Below are positions 45,577-59,469 of a stretch of 64,000 nt of DNA, piece after piece. The stretch lies in the NCBI GenBank assembly GCA_029204225.1, contig MU832151.1, positions 20,630-84,629 of the forward strand, in the 5' to 3' direction. The notes below the pieces were generated by a model. That model was given only the letters and a program-made list of their open reading frames with translations, had not been told where the DNA came from and did not search any database. This stretch comes from Diphasiastrum complanatum. Its lineage: Eukaryota; Streptophyta; Lycopodiopsida; Lycopodiales; Lycopodiaceae. The position numbers and the translations under genes were made by a program. Every line of letters begins with the position of its first letter. The first letter of the stretch is position 1.

Positions 45577-47911
45577 GGTCAATGTCCACCGACTAAGGCT
45601 GGTTTTGGTCGAGCAATACTCATACTAATGTTGAAACTAGAGACAAAAATTGGACGTTTAACTTGGTATTGAATTTCCCTCTGGTAGTCAATACTTAAAT
45701 ATGTAATGCAAGTTTATTCATGAGGGATATACAAAAGTATTGGCTTTTTGACTCCAAGTGCATATTGCATTTCGTAAACTTCACAACTTTTATAGCAGCA
45801 AAATCTATCAACCAACACAAAACGATTGCATATTACCCTTCAAAAAAATTGTATCGATTTATACAATTTGTATATATATTTATATTTGAGCTGATAATCT
45901 ACTAGTATCATCCATGTTCTGATACATATATGCATATCTCATCCATAAATCTTGACTATATTAATATCTAGATGGTATCAAAATTTTCTTATAACAAAAT
46001 TAGGTTTTAGATACAAAATCAATTGCTACTGAAATTTCCAATTCTAGTGCCATCGTCTATAGGCCCTATGTGTAGAGGCACACTCTGACACTCAATCCAT
46101 TCCGTTGAGTTCGTGAGACGTGTCATCTTCGTCTTACGAATTTAGTCTTCAAGGACTTCAATTGCTAAACTAGCCTTGAAGTTTTTCCATTGTCAAAGGC
46201 CTCTGTGGGCCTTTCAAATAAAAGCTAAAATCTAAACGATTGTTAGTTGAAAGGTAACTTTAAGAAGCTCCTTCTCTTTTGACTTCATGGGACATCCTCT
46301 CAGGGGCTTCCTTTCGCAAACAAATGGATAAGAAATAATTTACTTCCAAGTTTGCTTGAACTCAAGGCCACCCTCATAGGATGTCCCCATGGGCCAAAGA
46401 TTCTAATGCATTGCAAAAGAATCATCGGCCGATTTCTAGATGTTCAAATTTTATGAACTCTTATTCAACCTATTGCATGAAATGAAGATTCTGTTTGACT
46501 TACTATTAGAGGAGTTTCAAAGAGCTTAAACCCACTCTATGGAGACCCAAGTGTGGGAGTCACCATTCCTCACTACTCAAGTGCATTAGATTCCAGCTCC
46601 AGAATGTTCTTTCTTATCTTTTCTAGAATGTGTTGTCCTCCATGGGACACAAAATGACAACAGATATACCAAGAAAATAATTAGTGGTTCCTAAGAATGA
46701 TTAGGTTTGAATCTCCCACCATGGGAACATACTGCCCAAAACCCCCCCACCCCCCTTTGCCTTTTTGCGTGATATTGACCAAGAGGGAAGGATTCATCCT
46801 TTTTTTTTTCCTATGTGATTTTTTTTTTCCCAACAATTTGCTTTTATATTTTTATTGTAGCTTATGCCATGTGAACCCCTTTCATCATAGTTTGTACTTG
46901 AAATTTTCACCACAAATGTTGTGTGATACATGTTCTTTAGGCGATGGTTTTTCAGTAGACCTTTAATCATCATCCAAGGTGAGTGACTATTTTGATATTT
47001 GAGATGTATTGGAAATAGAAAGAAAAAATGAATGCTTGGCATTATGGATTAATTAAAAAAACTAATGACAAGCTCTCGTGTCAAGCTACGGTAACGTCAC
47101 GAAAAGAGGACAAGCTTGAGTTCACACATTGTATGAACTACGTAACGATGGTCCTCAAGAGTGATATAAGGTTTGAGTTTACACGTATCAAATAGCAAAG
47201 TGAGTTGGACAAGAGGAAAAATTCCACTACACCATTGGAGGCTCAAGACATGTTTGTTTGCTATACTATGTTTGAAACCTTGTGTTCTTGGAATAAATTA
47301 GGCTTAACATTGCACATTAAACGTTTCTCTCTCAAGATTTTTTAACCTACATAGAAATCCATTAAATAAAAGGAGCTAGAGTATCTTATATCATATCAAC
47401 ATGCTCAAGTAACAATAAAAACTTTATGATTATACAATGACGTGCCCATAAAGACTTTTTAACGTCAATATAGATTGTGGCACGGTCATTGAATTGACTA
47501 ATTGATTAGGATGGTGCTTTAAATAATTTTATAACACATTTTTTGATCAGTTTGCATAGAGAAGATAAAGCTTTGCTCAACCTCCAAGATGAAATGTGTG
47601 CACTTTTATGTGAACCTCGCCATCGACTATCCAAAGTATGCCAAAATATGCATGTGCTAAGTAACATCCATTCATGAAATGTTCACATAAGGATTTTGAT
47701 GAAACATGTAAAGGATTTGGAATCACATGAATATCCTATTTTTTAAACTAATTTCAATAAGTTTTTGAACAAGCAGTTGGCCCATGGGAGGAGGAATGGC
47801 CAATTCTTACGTCCTTATCTCCAATGAATAGGCTTAGGCCTAAATATGGTTTGGAATGAGCATTATTAATAGATTTGAGCGGGGAGGAGGTTAGTTTGAA
47901 GTGCTTGTTCC
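45577..47911. other. No gene seen
   Basis: AT-rich DNA without coding signal. C-run and T-run tracts lie at 46740-46840. Around 46706 AGGTTTGAATCTCCCACC... weakly recalls the 3' half of the short SINE, but no duplication was found. Confidence 0.4.
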
Positions 47912-50900
47912 ATTATTCTACACACAACTTTAGTAGAGTAAGGTATAGTATTCTACAAAGCAATCAGGCCCTTCTCTAGAATGACCTAAATAGCCCAAGG
48001 GCGACAATGTCACCCTTGGCTCGTTAACACCACAAAGACAAAAGAGCTCCAAGAAAGGGCATGTTCATCTCACAAAGTCAAAAAGACCCCAAGAAAAAGC
48101 CCTTCCATCACATATGTAACTTTTGAGTCTTTCTTTCTCGCAATATCTACTTCTTATTACAACTTTGGCCCACCTTTAGAATCTCTTCCATTCCAATGAA
48201 CCTTCAAACAATCAAGAATAATATATTCAAAAAAAATAAATTAGTGCTGCAATAAAAAAAAGGCTATCTCTACAATACCTAAAAATAAGAGCAAACAATT
48301 TTCAAACAAGTCAAAGAAAAGGTATTATTATTACTTCAATAAAAATAATAATAACTCTCTTACATTTTCAACTTATACCCTACACGTCATTAAGCCATGG
48401 TCGTGATTGGTAAGGACAGTCCGCCCTTCATTTTGACAGCTTGCCCTTACAAATAGTTGCCCGGTGCCCTCAGAATAAGCATGAAGGGGGCCCACCTTTG
48501 GAAGCACATCCATAAATGATAGCGCTGTTACAGAAAAGGACAAAATTCAAAATGAAATTTGAAATATGAAGAAGGTCCCGTCTCCCCTCCCACTTAGCCC
48601 TTCAACTTGAACAAAGTTGACGAGTATGTCCAAAGTTAGCCCTCACATTCGAATTCGGATTTCAGGTTGAAGTCGTGAAGTTAACCTTCATATTGAAGAA
48701 GCTGAAAGTATATTAGCCTTTTTGAAGGTCAACACCCTTCAAACATTTTATGAACTTTATTATAAAGGAAATAAAAAATTCCATAAAAGTGGGGCTCATT
48801 TTGTCCAAGCCATGATGGGGGGGAATAAATAGTTAAAGTTATCTAAAAGAGACAAAAAAGAGAAAAAAAAAGTTATCTGAAGAGGACTCCCACCATGGCC
48901 CCACCTTAAAGGTGTTGGAGTTCTAGTGCTCACACTCTTTCTTTTTTTCTTTTTTCTTTTTTTTGTTTTTTTTTTCATAAAGTGGGAAAGAGAGAAACTT
49001 ATGACGTGGCATCACATTGTTGGCCTTGCTCCAGGCCATAGCAAGGGCTTAAAAATATCTTTAATTTGACCCACCCCTCTCTCCACTACTAACGTCAGGA
49101 TTCTACAATCTGATGGCAGACTACGACTTGTAGATAGCCTCGTCGCTCCCGTGGCTCGGCTTGCTAGCCTCGCTACTTCTGCGATTTAGCTTGCTACATC
49201 GAGTAGCCTGGCTCCTCATGGCCAGTACTAAATATGAATAATGGCTTTGTTCACCTAATTGACCAATTTTACTTTTCTTTTCAAAGAATGGATTTTTTCA
49301 ACTATTTATTGGATTGGTCTATGTTTTCTTACTCCAACCTTTTAGTTCCATCAATTTCTTATGAAAGTTCGGATAAGAAAAGCTCTTTTTCTCATGCAAA
49401 GACAAAACTTACGTCCTTTGTACTTATTTTTTATTTTATATGCTTTTCATTCTTTTCGATATAAATCAATGTACTAGTATCACGTGAACAAAATTTTAAA
49501 GTCTCTAAACACCATGAACAAGATCTTTAATTAACTAAAAAACCACACACTCTAATCAAAGTTCTAACCATAACACACACGTGACACCATGAACATGCTC
49601 TCTTTAATTGCCAAACAATCTATCATTCTTTACAAAAAATCTTCAATAAGCATGTACTTATCATTCCTAAATTAATGCTATAAATATTCATTACATTAGA
49701 TCAGTTGAATAAAAATAGTTGTCAACTTGAAGACACATGCTCAAGCCTCATGCTATGTAAGTGGATGTATATAGTGTGAATATGGTGGATCTTGGAGCTA
49801 GTGATATCAAACACATAAATGTCTCATTTGTTTATGTTGAAGGTGACCCAAACTATAGGAGTCCAAATCAATCCAAATCACAAACTCTGTTGGAGTTTTT
49901 TGGCACTTTCATTAGCAACAATTTGTCTATTATGCCTTTCATAGAAATGTCATGTATTTTTGCAACATGAATGTCAACAACGTCCAGTGTAGATACTTCA
50001 ATTTGCATAAATGTTAGGATTTCATATGTTCTCAGCATGCCACATCATCATGAACAACATAAACTACAACAGATGGAGAGGAAGTGGCAATGAAACAATG
50101 GTTGTGGTAATTTTAGGAACCAAAATCCTACATAATGAGGTCATCTCATCTTGTAGTGGCTTTGAACACACAAGAGAGTTGAAATTAATGTTAGGAGCAA
50201 TAGATGTATCCTTTTGGAGGTTTCTGTATTATGGCAACATGCAATGTTTATTGGGGAATGGGGCTTGCATGAATTTGATGTCTCAACCTCTTACATTTGT
50301 AGCAAGAATCAAAAAGGCCTCTCAAGTATACTCTCTAATGTGCGTAAACTATGGAAGCAAATAGTAATACTCTCGTGCAAGAGAGCATCTAGTTCCATGC
50401 TATGCAAGTCTTACTTAATGCGAGGCAAAGAATGAGAAGGTTTGTTGCATGTTCAATAGTTTAGGCAACAAGTAGCAAAACTATGGTGGATAGAAGGGAA
50501 TGTCCACTCATAACATGACCTTAATCCAACAAAACTTTGATTGGAAAAAGAGTCCAAATATAATAAAAACCAACCTCAATGCATATGGTGTGAACCACTA
50601 GCAAAATCCAAGTTGTTCACTTATGCCTTGCTACGCAAATGAAACATGTAAAAACCTTTTCCCCATGAGTTGATTAAGAGACAACATCACACTTGGATCA
50701 ATCAACTTCCCCATGAAGTAAGAAATCATTGTAGATCTATGAAGCTAAAAAAAGTAAGTAGGGTGACTTAAGAGTGATCATTTCCTAGATCTAGGGGTTG
50801 ATTTATTTCAATGAATGCATCTAGAAGTCATTGCAACCATTTTACTAGCACTTATAAAAGGGTTAGGGCACACAAATATTGGCCCATGTATTAACATGTT

Positions 50901-51716
50901 ATAAAATGACTTGCTTTCAACCTTGTTATAATCCCAAAGGGTTTTGAAGTGTTCAAAATGAATAGCATTACGGAACCTTCCTTCATATCCACTAGAAAAT
51001 TTTAACCACCCATCGCATGAGCATAACCCTATTCTCGTCACTCTTTTGTCCACCAAAAAGGTATTTTTTATAACCCACAATAGTGTGCACATTAGTAGAT
51101 TGAGCAACAATCCCCACTAAAACATTGTGAAGCTACCATGTTGAAGCTCATAATTGTCATTGGAGACATATGTCCTTATTAGATTGATGTGGATATGATT
51201 GTTTCTCAAAAACATATAGCGACAAAGCTTTGATTGATCATTAATTTCTTAATGTCACATGTTGTGAATCCACTCCTCTAGTTGTTTGTTGAATGTTGGT
51301 CACTCAAGCAAAGTTTCTTAGTTAATCGGGCATTATAATATTGCATTATGTCATTGATCTTTTCCAAAATTCACTTGATTCCTTAGTTGGCTTTTGTAAT
51401 GGTTTTATACGTATGACTTTGGTTTCCTACAAGTCTCAAAATTGGCAAGTTAATAGTGAAAAATCAATTGGTTACAAGACTGCTAATACTTGTTGAGCAC
51501 AATTATGTAGTTTGTGAAGTCTTTAAAAAAATCTAGCCTAAAACCAATTATGAAAAATATGTGAAACTCTAAACTATATATAACACATTTAGAACATGTT
51601 TGCCAAGTTGTGCTTGATTACTTTGTAGAATACCACACCTTAATCTACCTAAAATTGTGCTTGATTGCTTTGTAGAATACTATACCTTACTCTACTAAAG
51701 TTGTGTGTAGAATAAT
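47912..51716. mobile_element. Candidate non-autonomous element bounded by identical 55-bp inverted repeats
   Basis: 47912-47966 is the exact reverse complement of 51662-51716 (starting ATTATTCTACACACAACTTT). The right copy is preceded by a diverged tandem copy of its inner part (51608-51650). The 3.7 kb between holds no recognisable gene; short open frames at 49.2-50.4 kb match nothing. No target-site duplication was seen. It may be a non-autonomous TIR element or two unrelated copies of a small repeat in opposite orientation. Confidence 0.45.
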
Positions 51717-51760
51717 ATTCTTTAATCTACCTAAAGTCATCACCCACAGGTGAGGGCAGC

Positions 51761-53131
51761 ATGAAGACAACAAGGTGGGCTGATGTGGTGGCAGGTCTCA
51801 CCCCTCCAGATGTGATGGTAGATTGTCTAGGAAACATAGCTTCTCAACCACATGAGATGATTTTGGGAGATGGCCCAGATATGGGAGTTAATGGAGAGAT
51901 TTAGGATGATGAGACAATGAATGATGGAGCTTTCCTTCCTAGCTTTATCCCTGTCAAGCACACCCCACCACCCAGAGAAGAGAAACCTAAGAGCACCAAT
52001 GATGAGGTTACCATCACCCTGCCAGCTGAGATAGAGGAAGAAGCATTGGAGAAATTCTGGGAGAGGGCTCTGATCGGTCTGTGCATTGGGCCAGACCACC
52101 TATGGAGGACCTGAGGAGATGGATTATCAACTAGTGGGCCAAGCAAGGTATCCTCTTGATCACAGATTGCCCAAGTAAGCTGAATAGCCAGACAAGAAGT
52201 CTTCAGTCTCAATAGAATATGGCAGAGGCAAATACCAGGAATAGGATGAGGAAGGCTTCATGGTCTATAGGAGCAAGACATCACACCCAGCTACCCCAAA
52301 AAGATAGGAGTAGGACAAGAAAGAGGGCAATTCCAAATGCTAGAGGAACTCTCGGGAGAGAATGAGGACCTCTTGACAGAGAAGGATAAGCTATTTGAGA
52401 GTAGCCCTAAGTCACATGAAGAAGCAGATGATTTCTCCATCCACAATAGAAGAGGGAGTTTATTGATCCCTCATGAAACTACTCTACAAACCACTAGTGC
52501 CTCTCCCCCAATGCATGGCTCGGCCAAAGGAGCCACTGAAGAGGAGGGGAGGGCCTCAAATGATCAATTCGTTTCAAGGCCAAAAAGTCCCCAATGCTTG
52601 CATAAGGAAAGCCAAGTGGAAGTGCTCCACAAAGAAATTGAGGAAGAAAAAGAAAGATTGGGGGTTCGGAGGAAGGAGGGGTAAAACCCTAAAATTTTCT
52701 AAAAGGAGCCAAACCCACAACACATCAAGCATCTAGAGACTCAACCACACCCTGAGGAATAGTATAGCAACTGAAGGTACAACCTTGTGAAGGCAAAAGT
52801 CAGAGAGAGTCATCCAGAAGCTCATTTTTCAGGTGCTGAAATAGCCTGTGGGAAACCGGTTAGTTCGAGGGCCAATCAGGCCAAACAATTGAGCGGCAGC
52901 CTGGAACAGTCTTCTCAAGACACTGAAGTTGTCCTAGGAGGACGGTTGTACAATGGGTCTTTGGGAAAGTTGAGAGATATTTCAAATACTCAAACATGCA
53001 TTTCGGGGGGTAGAGAGGTGGCAGCAGAGGTGAACACTACCAAAAACCATGATTTCAATAAAGGTAATGAGGACCCAAAGGCTGAAGAAACTCAGAGTTT
53101 GCAAGGCGATGGTAGCTCAGTTGAGAATTGA
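51761..53131 (+). pseudogene. L1-type LINE ORF1 remnant
   Basis: ATG at 51761 opens MKTTRWADVVAGLTPPDVMV. Later, EEALEKFWERALIGLCIGP and, in another frame, EEMDYQLVGQARYPLDHRLP follow the layout of plant L1 ORF1 proteins (an RNA-binding domain after an acidic N-terminus). Stops at about 51901 and 52111 and several frameshifts break it. Only a Lys/Glu-rich tail remains to about 53131. Assignment rests mainly on position just upstream of a LINE endonuclease on the same strand. Confidence 0.6.
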
Positions 53132-53261
53132 TCTCTTATGGATACGGATGGACTAACAAGAAGAAAAAGAGTCCAAGAGGAAAGATCACTCCATAATAAG
53201 CCCAAGAAGAAGAGAAGGGTTAAAAACCCTGGAACTAGGGGTGCAAAAAGAACTCTTTAAT

Positions 53262-54303
53262 GATAGTTCTCTCAACTTATATCAAAGGCCTTTCAGAAGA
53301 AGAAAAGGCCAGAGCATGGAGGAAATGGATGTGGGAGAATCAACTCACTTTGGACATTAACTCAGTGTAGGAGGTTAAGGCCACAGGTGAGGATCTCAAG
53401 AGGAAATTGAACATGATTTCAAAAAACCATTCTTGGTATTGGACAAAGCATCCAAGAGGATAAGGATGGAGGAACTTGAACATGATCTCAAAAAACCATT
53501 CTTGATTGGATGGAGGTGCAGGTTCTTTGGGAGGGGTATGGCTCAATCTCCTCTTTGTCTATGCCAAGAACACTCCAGGAGAAAGGGCTTCCTTATGGAG
53601 AGAGTTAGCTGAGAAAAGAGGAGAAATGGTTCTCATGGGAGACTTGAATATGGTGGAACTCCAATAGGATAGATACAAAAGGAGGGGTAGCATAATCTCT
53701 GGAATTGAGTATGAGGAGTGAATGCTTTTAAAAAATCTCACAAGCCTCCAGGAGGTGGGAGGGCAGCAGGAGTTTACCTAGAGCAACAACCAAAGAGGAG
53801 TGGACTTGAGGATGGCTAGGCTTGATAGGGGCTATATCTCACAAGGGCTGAGAACCCAAGTGCCTTTCGCTGAATACAGTGTGAAGGGAGAATTTTTATT
53901 CTCTGACCATAAGCCAGTGGTATTTAGATTTGAAGGGGAGAAGAAATTTCACTCTTGCTCTTGGTTCGATCCAAAATTATTGGAGATGGAGGAGGTTAAA
54001 CTTTCTATCAGGGACATCCTAAATAGGGCTGGAAAAAGAAGAGGATCGGCTACGAAAAATTGGTTGGAGGCTATCAAATCCATCCAAAGCAAGCTGGCCA
54101 AAACCAAGAGAATACTCTCGAGGAAGAGAGGAAAAGAGAGGACAACTTTGTTCTGGAAAGTAGAGAAACTGGAAAAGAGAATCAAAGAGGGTGAGGACTG
54201 GCTGGAAACTACTCTTCTAGAGGAGAAAAGAAAACTAATAGAACTGGAGAAACAAGCTCTGGAGCATCTCCAAAGGTTCATGAGATCATGGTGGGTTGTC
54301 TAG
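53262..54303 (+). pseudogene. L1-type LINE ORF2 endonuclease domain
   Basis: Reads as an APE-type endonuclease: FVYAKNTPGERASLWRELAE, then GEMVLMGDLNMVE (the GD-N active-site motif, about 53625-53660), a stop, then from 53800 FSDHKPVVFRFE (the SDH motif, about 53899). A long basic coiled-coil-like linker (KRILSRKRGKERTTLFWKVE) runs to a stop at 54301. RT is not attached; LINE homology ends at about 54300. A matching RT segment appears at 63.1 kb, so one LINE may have been split by later insertions. Confidence 0.88.
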
Positions 54304-56980
54304 GTGAAAAATTCTTGTGTTCAAGTTCAACTTTTGGGGTTCGAACCAACCAACGTCAAGTGGCATTTTGGGGGAACGCTCCACAGGCATGATCGGCAGT
54401 GGCATTGTCGAGTCAGGTGTTAACTGCATTGACACACACATCTATAGCTTGGAAATTTCTCGTCCGGAGGGAAATATGGGCTAGCTTGGAGGTACACACA
54501 TTTTGGCGGTCACAGATGATGGAAGTGCGAGGTGGTGTCAGCTGGAAGCCATTGGGCAAGATAGCGGACTTGCATTGGACGAGCTGTGTGTGGGACACAC
54601 AAAGAATGAAGAATTGGTCGATAATCACACTTTGGATGCTCTTGGTGAGTGGCGAGTGTGATGATTTTGCGATTTTGCAATCGGTAAGTCAATTTTGATC
54701 AAGTCATTGTAGCTGTGGAGCAGTGTATCAGGCTTGTCATCGAGGAAATACACTTCAACTACCAGTTTGGATAAGTCAAGTCAATTTGCCATATTAGGAT
54801 TGCATCAGGGGTGCAGATTCTAGCGATGACAGGGTGTAGATCATTTGGTTTGGGCCATGGAAGATCTCACAAGTTCACTTGGAGGGATATTGGCATGCAC
54901 AATCATGTAAGGGACTTGATGGTGGCTTTGGAGTTCACATCTTAGTGTATTCTTAGGGAGTGGTTTGGAACCATTCACAAGAGCAGCTTGGAGCTAGCTT
55001 GGGAGAATACAGGTGGGCACTACAGGGTAGATGCTCAGATCTTTGTGATCAGGAATGGCATTGGGATACTTGGTAGGGATAGCACTGCAGGATGACATGG
55101 GATGATCATCAGGGGGCAGCTATTTCATATTGGACTTGAGTCATTGGCATGGACAAAACTTACAGGTGGGATTCATGATGGAGTCAGAACACTGCAAATA
55201 GAAATGGACAAAGCGTGAAGCTTTGAGAGCCAACTCTAGATTGGAGAGCTGATGGAGATCGCACGGGGTGTGATCGAAGGGCAAACATTGTGGTGAGTGT
55301 TTTGCTAGCGATGATGCTTTGGAGTTCGGCTTGTCTAGCAGGAAGGTGACTAGAATCGGAGACATCAGGTGAGCATAGTATGTGGATGACGAGTCCATTG
55401 GGGTGGCACTTAGGGAGATGCTACAGTTGCTCAGATATGATATGTCATTTGATGTATGGACGATGTTCTTCAGCTGGTGCATCATGTGGTGACCTAGGGA
55501 TGGTCATGCCTACTTGGAGGTAGGTGGCATGGAGTGTACCTAGAGCTGGTACATATCCTGAGGGCATGGAGTGCATTACAGGGTGATGTGGATCCAGCAT
55601 GCTCATGGTTGTGAGCCAACAGGGATGGAGATGGTTGCTCAGGGAGTGACAGTTGATACTTTGGCGAGTAATCAGGTGAGCTGCATGGTTATATGCATAG
55701 TGATCTCCAGGTTGGCATCACATGTTGTTTCTATCCATCATTATTTGGTAAGCAGGATGCAATTTTTGGTTAGATCCAGTTGGAGTCTAGTTGCACTACA
55801 AGTGGACAGATTCTTGGAGAGCTATCATTAGGTAATGGATACTTGGTGATTAGATGGTACGGAGGGTACATGGTTTTGGAGCTATCCTACCTGATATGCT
55901 ATGGATCGTGGGTGAGTTATTCATCACGATAGTGGATCTAGTTTGCATTTGCTTTGGCTTGAACGCTATGATGGATACAGTTGTGGTGAGATAGGCTCCT
56001 TGGTGGGAGGCCTATGTACTGGTCAAATCAGAGTTGGCAACGTCAAGCATGGAAAGTTGAACTTACATGGGATGTAGGATAGGCAGATCATCATCAGTAT
56101 CTCTAGGAGGTGGGCGAGCTACTCAAGTATAGCCTATGGTGAGGCTTGTGTACATTCATTCGCTGAGTCCTTGGTAGACTCTTGTGCTTGGATCATGGGA
56201 AATGGATGTGGATCAGCTTTCAGGACTTATTGGTCATTTGGATATGCTTGGACGTGAGAGCATCTTGGTTACAGGTGCGGGCCATGGTTGGAGACCTGAT
56301 CTGGTGACCAATGGTGTAGCAGCAGATCTACAAGTGGCACAGGTGTTGGTACGATAGGATACCACTTATGGGCAAGCCTTGGTCATGTATTTGACGCTTT
56401 ATCATTCGTGTTGATTTGCATGAGTCTGGGCTTGCATGTTGCCTTGTCACGGGAGTCTAGATATGAGTCGGAGTCATATGTGGTTGTGCATTTGCTACAG
56501 TAAAACAAAGTAGTCATTTATGCTCATTGATTTGTCATTGTCTACTAGCTTGTTATCTGGTGAGGGTGCAATCTTATGGTGGCAGTAAGATTTTCTCAAG
56601 TTGAGCCTCAGTCGCTCATTTATGTCAGCTTTACAGGTTTGTGCTTGTAAGTGTCTGATAGGATGTCATCCTAGCTAGATGGAGGATGTAAGTCTCATGG
56701 TGGCAGTGGAATTTTCTCAAATTTGAGCCATGTCGCTCATGTGGTCCACTTGTGTTCAAGTCGGATTGGGGACGAGTCAGTTGGTTGAGAGTATGGTAGA
56801 CTCTCTGTATGAGCATTGTGTTTGCATGATACTTTGTGAGTCAAACCTGGTGGTTTGTTGGTGTGCTTGAGTGTGAGTCAAGTACAGAGTAGCAGGATAT
56901 GCATAACATCTTTTGGACACTCCAGACGTTGCTACAAATTATTGTTTTTCACTCTTATCACATTTGAGCTTAAGGGAGAG
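54304..56980 (+). other. Non-coding internal region before an LTR
   Basis: G/T-rich plus strand without conserved coding sequence, ending in a purine-rich AAGGGAGAGAG directly before an LTR. It may be the inside of a non-autonomous LTR element (LARD-like). No primer-binding site or 5' LTR was identified. Confidence 0.35.
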
Positions 56981-57354
56981 AGTTGGAGATCAGAGTTAAT
57001 CTGATATACATTTTATGTAAGTTCTAAATGTGATGATGTAACTATTGTACAGTTTATTTGGTTTACTGTATATGGTTGTGATCGGGACATGACCCGTTAG
57101 GATATATTGATCAGGCACTGATCCCGTAGATGGCTACTTGGGTTAGCCGGGTAGCCACACCTAGGAGAAATTAGCCTGTACAGAGTTATTTATAGTACTT
57201 GCTATACTTGGGGGCATGTCCCAAGATTGTCGATCGAATTTGGCCAGTGTTTCTTTGTAATCTATTAACTTTTGTTGTGCCATCTTTGAGAGCTTGTGAG
57301 GAGTGGCTATGGTGATTGTGTGATGTGATCTGCATATTGCACTAGATCCTAACA
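56981..57354 (+). repeat. LTR (3' or solo)
   Basis: Begins AGTTGGAGATC (first base mutated from TG) after a polypurine tract and ends AGATCCTAACA, so the termini are nearly inverted. It has a TATA-like TTATTTATAG at about 57186. It truncates the left copy of the 296-bp repeat that starts at 57366. Confidence 0.65.
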
Positions 57355-57365
57355 GAATTTCAACT

Positions 57366-57661
57366 CAAGGAGCTTCTCCATTGCCAATAACTTGTGGAGG
57401 ATCTTTTTCATTCATACAAGAGAAATGACAATACAATAAAAGCTCCCTCACAAGAGAGAGGGGCCCTTAAATAAGCAAGAGAGCTGCCCATGTCGAGCCT
57501 AAGTGGCAATTCCACTAGTTTAGAAATAACAAGTGGAAATAGCTCTTCCACTAGAGGTCACCATCAAAAGGTGGCTCACTCTACTTTTATTTAAGAGGGA
57601 TCTACATTTATTTATATTGCCTAGGAATGTCACTAGCTCCTACATGGTCGTTCCTTCATGG
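57366..57661. repeat. Dispersed direct repeat, left copy (296 bp)
   Basis: Closely matches 62493-62789 in the same orientation, with a few indels. It may be a remnant LTR of the gypsy element whose gag lies between the two copies. No primer-binding site was found next to the right copy, so this is not proven. Confidence 0.75.
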
Positions 57662-57740
57662 TCTCTCACTTCTATTAGAAGGAGAATATGTAGACACCCT
57701 ATTGATAAGAAAATTGAAAGTTTGTGTTTATTCTAATGTA

Positions 57741-57850
57741 TTCATAGAGATCTCTTGTAAGGTAACCTATGTGACTTTGGTAAAGCACATTGCTCACAAA
57801 CATGATTGAAACTTGTGAATTTCAATTTTTCGAGGTGCTTCTTAGATGTA
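57741..57850 (-). pseudogene. Tiny copia pre-integrase fragment
   Basis: Minus strand reads CEQCALPKSHRLPYKRSL, the zinc-binding and following basic segment of a copia pre-integrase domain. It lacks neighbours in frame, so it is a short stray fragment. Confidence 0.65.
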
Positions 57851-58119
57851 TAAAGAAGCACCTGGTCACCTAAGTGTAAATCTTTGCATGAGCATGAGTT
57901 GTCAGTTGGATATGGTTGAGAACTAGCAGATGGAAGTGTTGTATCTTGATTGTATGTGTGATCATAAGAGTTATCCACAAGATGTGTTTGTGCAGATTCT
58001 CGAGGGTGTTCATGTTTTTGTGCTCCTAGATCAGGTTGTCCACTTGGAGGTGGACCTAAGAGTGCTAGCTGAGGTTGAGGTTGGATATGATTTTGGATAT
58101 TGTTTCTTGGAGGATAGTG

Positions 58120-59459
58120 TTATGGTTGGTTCCATGAAACAAATTGCTCTCTAGGAGGCTGGTATTGTCCTCCTGATGGATCATGAGGCTGGTTCCTTGG
58201 ATTGTAATAGTAGTAGAATGACGTACGGCCCATAAAGTCACAGATGTCACATTTAATCAGGGAAATGTCTGGGACTAGTTGGTATGATGGGCACTCATTG
58301 CCAGTGTGTGCACCTCTACAATGAGGGCACCAAGTATTCCCCCATCTATGATGGATTTGGCCAGTGGGTAACTGACCCGGCATCGAGCTCTAGATAGATT
58401 TGAGAGTATTTTGAAACTCTTTCGTGAGTTTCTCCATTTGTTGCTGGTGTTGTTGGTTAAGCAACTCCATTTGTGTTTTCCATAATTGTTCTCTAGTTTC
58501 CTCATTTGGTCGAGCTTTCTGGACAGCACGATGTGCTCTCCATTCACGTGGCTCATCGACATCTGATCCCTCGTCTTCTTCGTGAATGGCATCAAACATG
58601 GCTTGTTTCAATTATGTGTATTCATCATTGGAGCGAAGTTCACGTCTTATCCATCGTGGGAGTCCAACGAGGAACCAAATGATGAGCATAGATTCGGTTG
58701 GTTGTTCTTGTACCTGACTTTTTAATCTTTTAAGTCATTCTATATAGTCACGTACTTTCTCATCTTTTGTCATTTTGATGTTACTCAGCTTGACAAAAGG
58801 AATTTCGATCAAATGAAAGAGCTTGAATCATTTGATGAATGCTTCCTTTAAGAGTGACCAGTCTCGTTTATCTTCACGATCAAGATTAAAAAACCATTCT
58901 CATGCTCAATTGATCATGGTCATTGAGAAGAGCTGGACCATGGCTTCTGGTGATGTCTCGCCATAGACATCACATGCATTCTCAAAGACTTGAAAAAATC
59001 TTTGAGGGTCAGTCAATATCCAAATGGAAAGCTAGGATTTGAACAAGTAAATGGGATAGACTACACTGAGACCTTTAGTCCAGTAGTAAAACATCAGTCT
59101 ATTCATACTTTATTGGCTATATCTGCTAGAGAAGATTTGGATATTCACCAGATGGACGTCCAGACGACATTCCTTAGGTAAATCTAACTTGGGAATACAT
59201 TTTTCAGTATGTGAAACATTATTTGCAAAGCCCCATTTAAGTGAGCTCGTGCATGTAATGATTCGGCAGTGTGAAAGTGTGGGCAATCGTATAGAGCTTC
59301 AAAATGCATGGGTTCCCATCTGTCAAATGGGTTGGTTGAGGGCTCCTGGACTTGGGACTTCATCCTAGAATATCTATTGAATTGAGCATGTTTTGTAGAT
59401 GGAGAGACCATCTCTGGTGGATAATCCTCTGTGGAATTCGGATCGTAAGGACGATCCAT
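58120..59459 (-). pseudogene. Ty3/gypsy gag remnant
   Basis: Minus strand, in several frames. MDRPYDPNSTEDYPPEMV starts the open part at 59459. After an interruption, WEWFFNLDREDKRDWSLLKE (about 58900) is the retrotransposon gag core. A Gln-rich stretch follows (MELLNQQHQQQMEKL, about 58450), then a knuckle-like CPHCRGAHTGNEC (C-2-C-3-H-4-C, about 58325). Stops and frameshifts occur near 58850, 58740 and 58610. A plus-strand copia RT scrap (59010-59180) lies inside it. Confidence 0.8.
59010..59180 (+). pseudogene. Copia RT scrap inside the gypsy gag
   Basis: 170 bases reading FEQVNGIDYTETFSPVVKHQ then DLDIHQMDVQTTFL, the fingers region of a copia RT, on the opposite strand to the surrounding gag. 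No LTRs or duplications were seen, so it probably arrived by template switching or rearrangement. Confidence 0.85.
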
Positions 59460-59469
59460 AGTAGATCTA

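Noticed and set aside
46690-46735. Third copy of the short SINE
   Set aside because: Only the B-box half is similar and no flanking direct repeat is visible.
49234-50435. ORFs inside the 55-bp inverted repeats as a transposase
   Set aside because: Short (up to 117 codons), no DDE or zinc motifs, no consistent splice sites.
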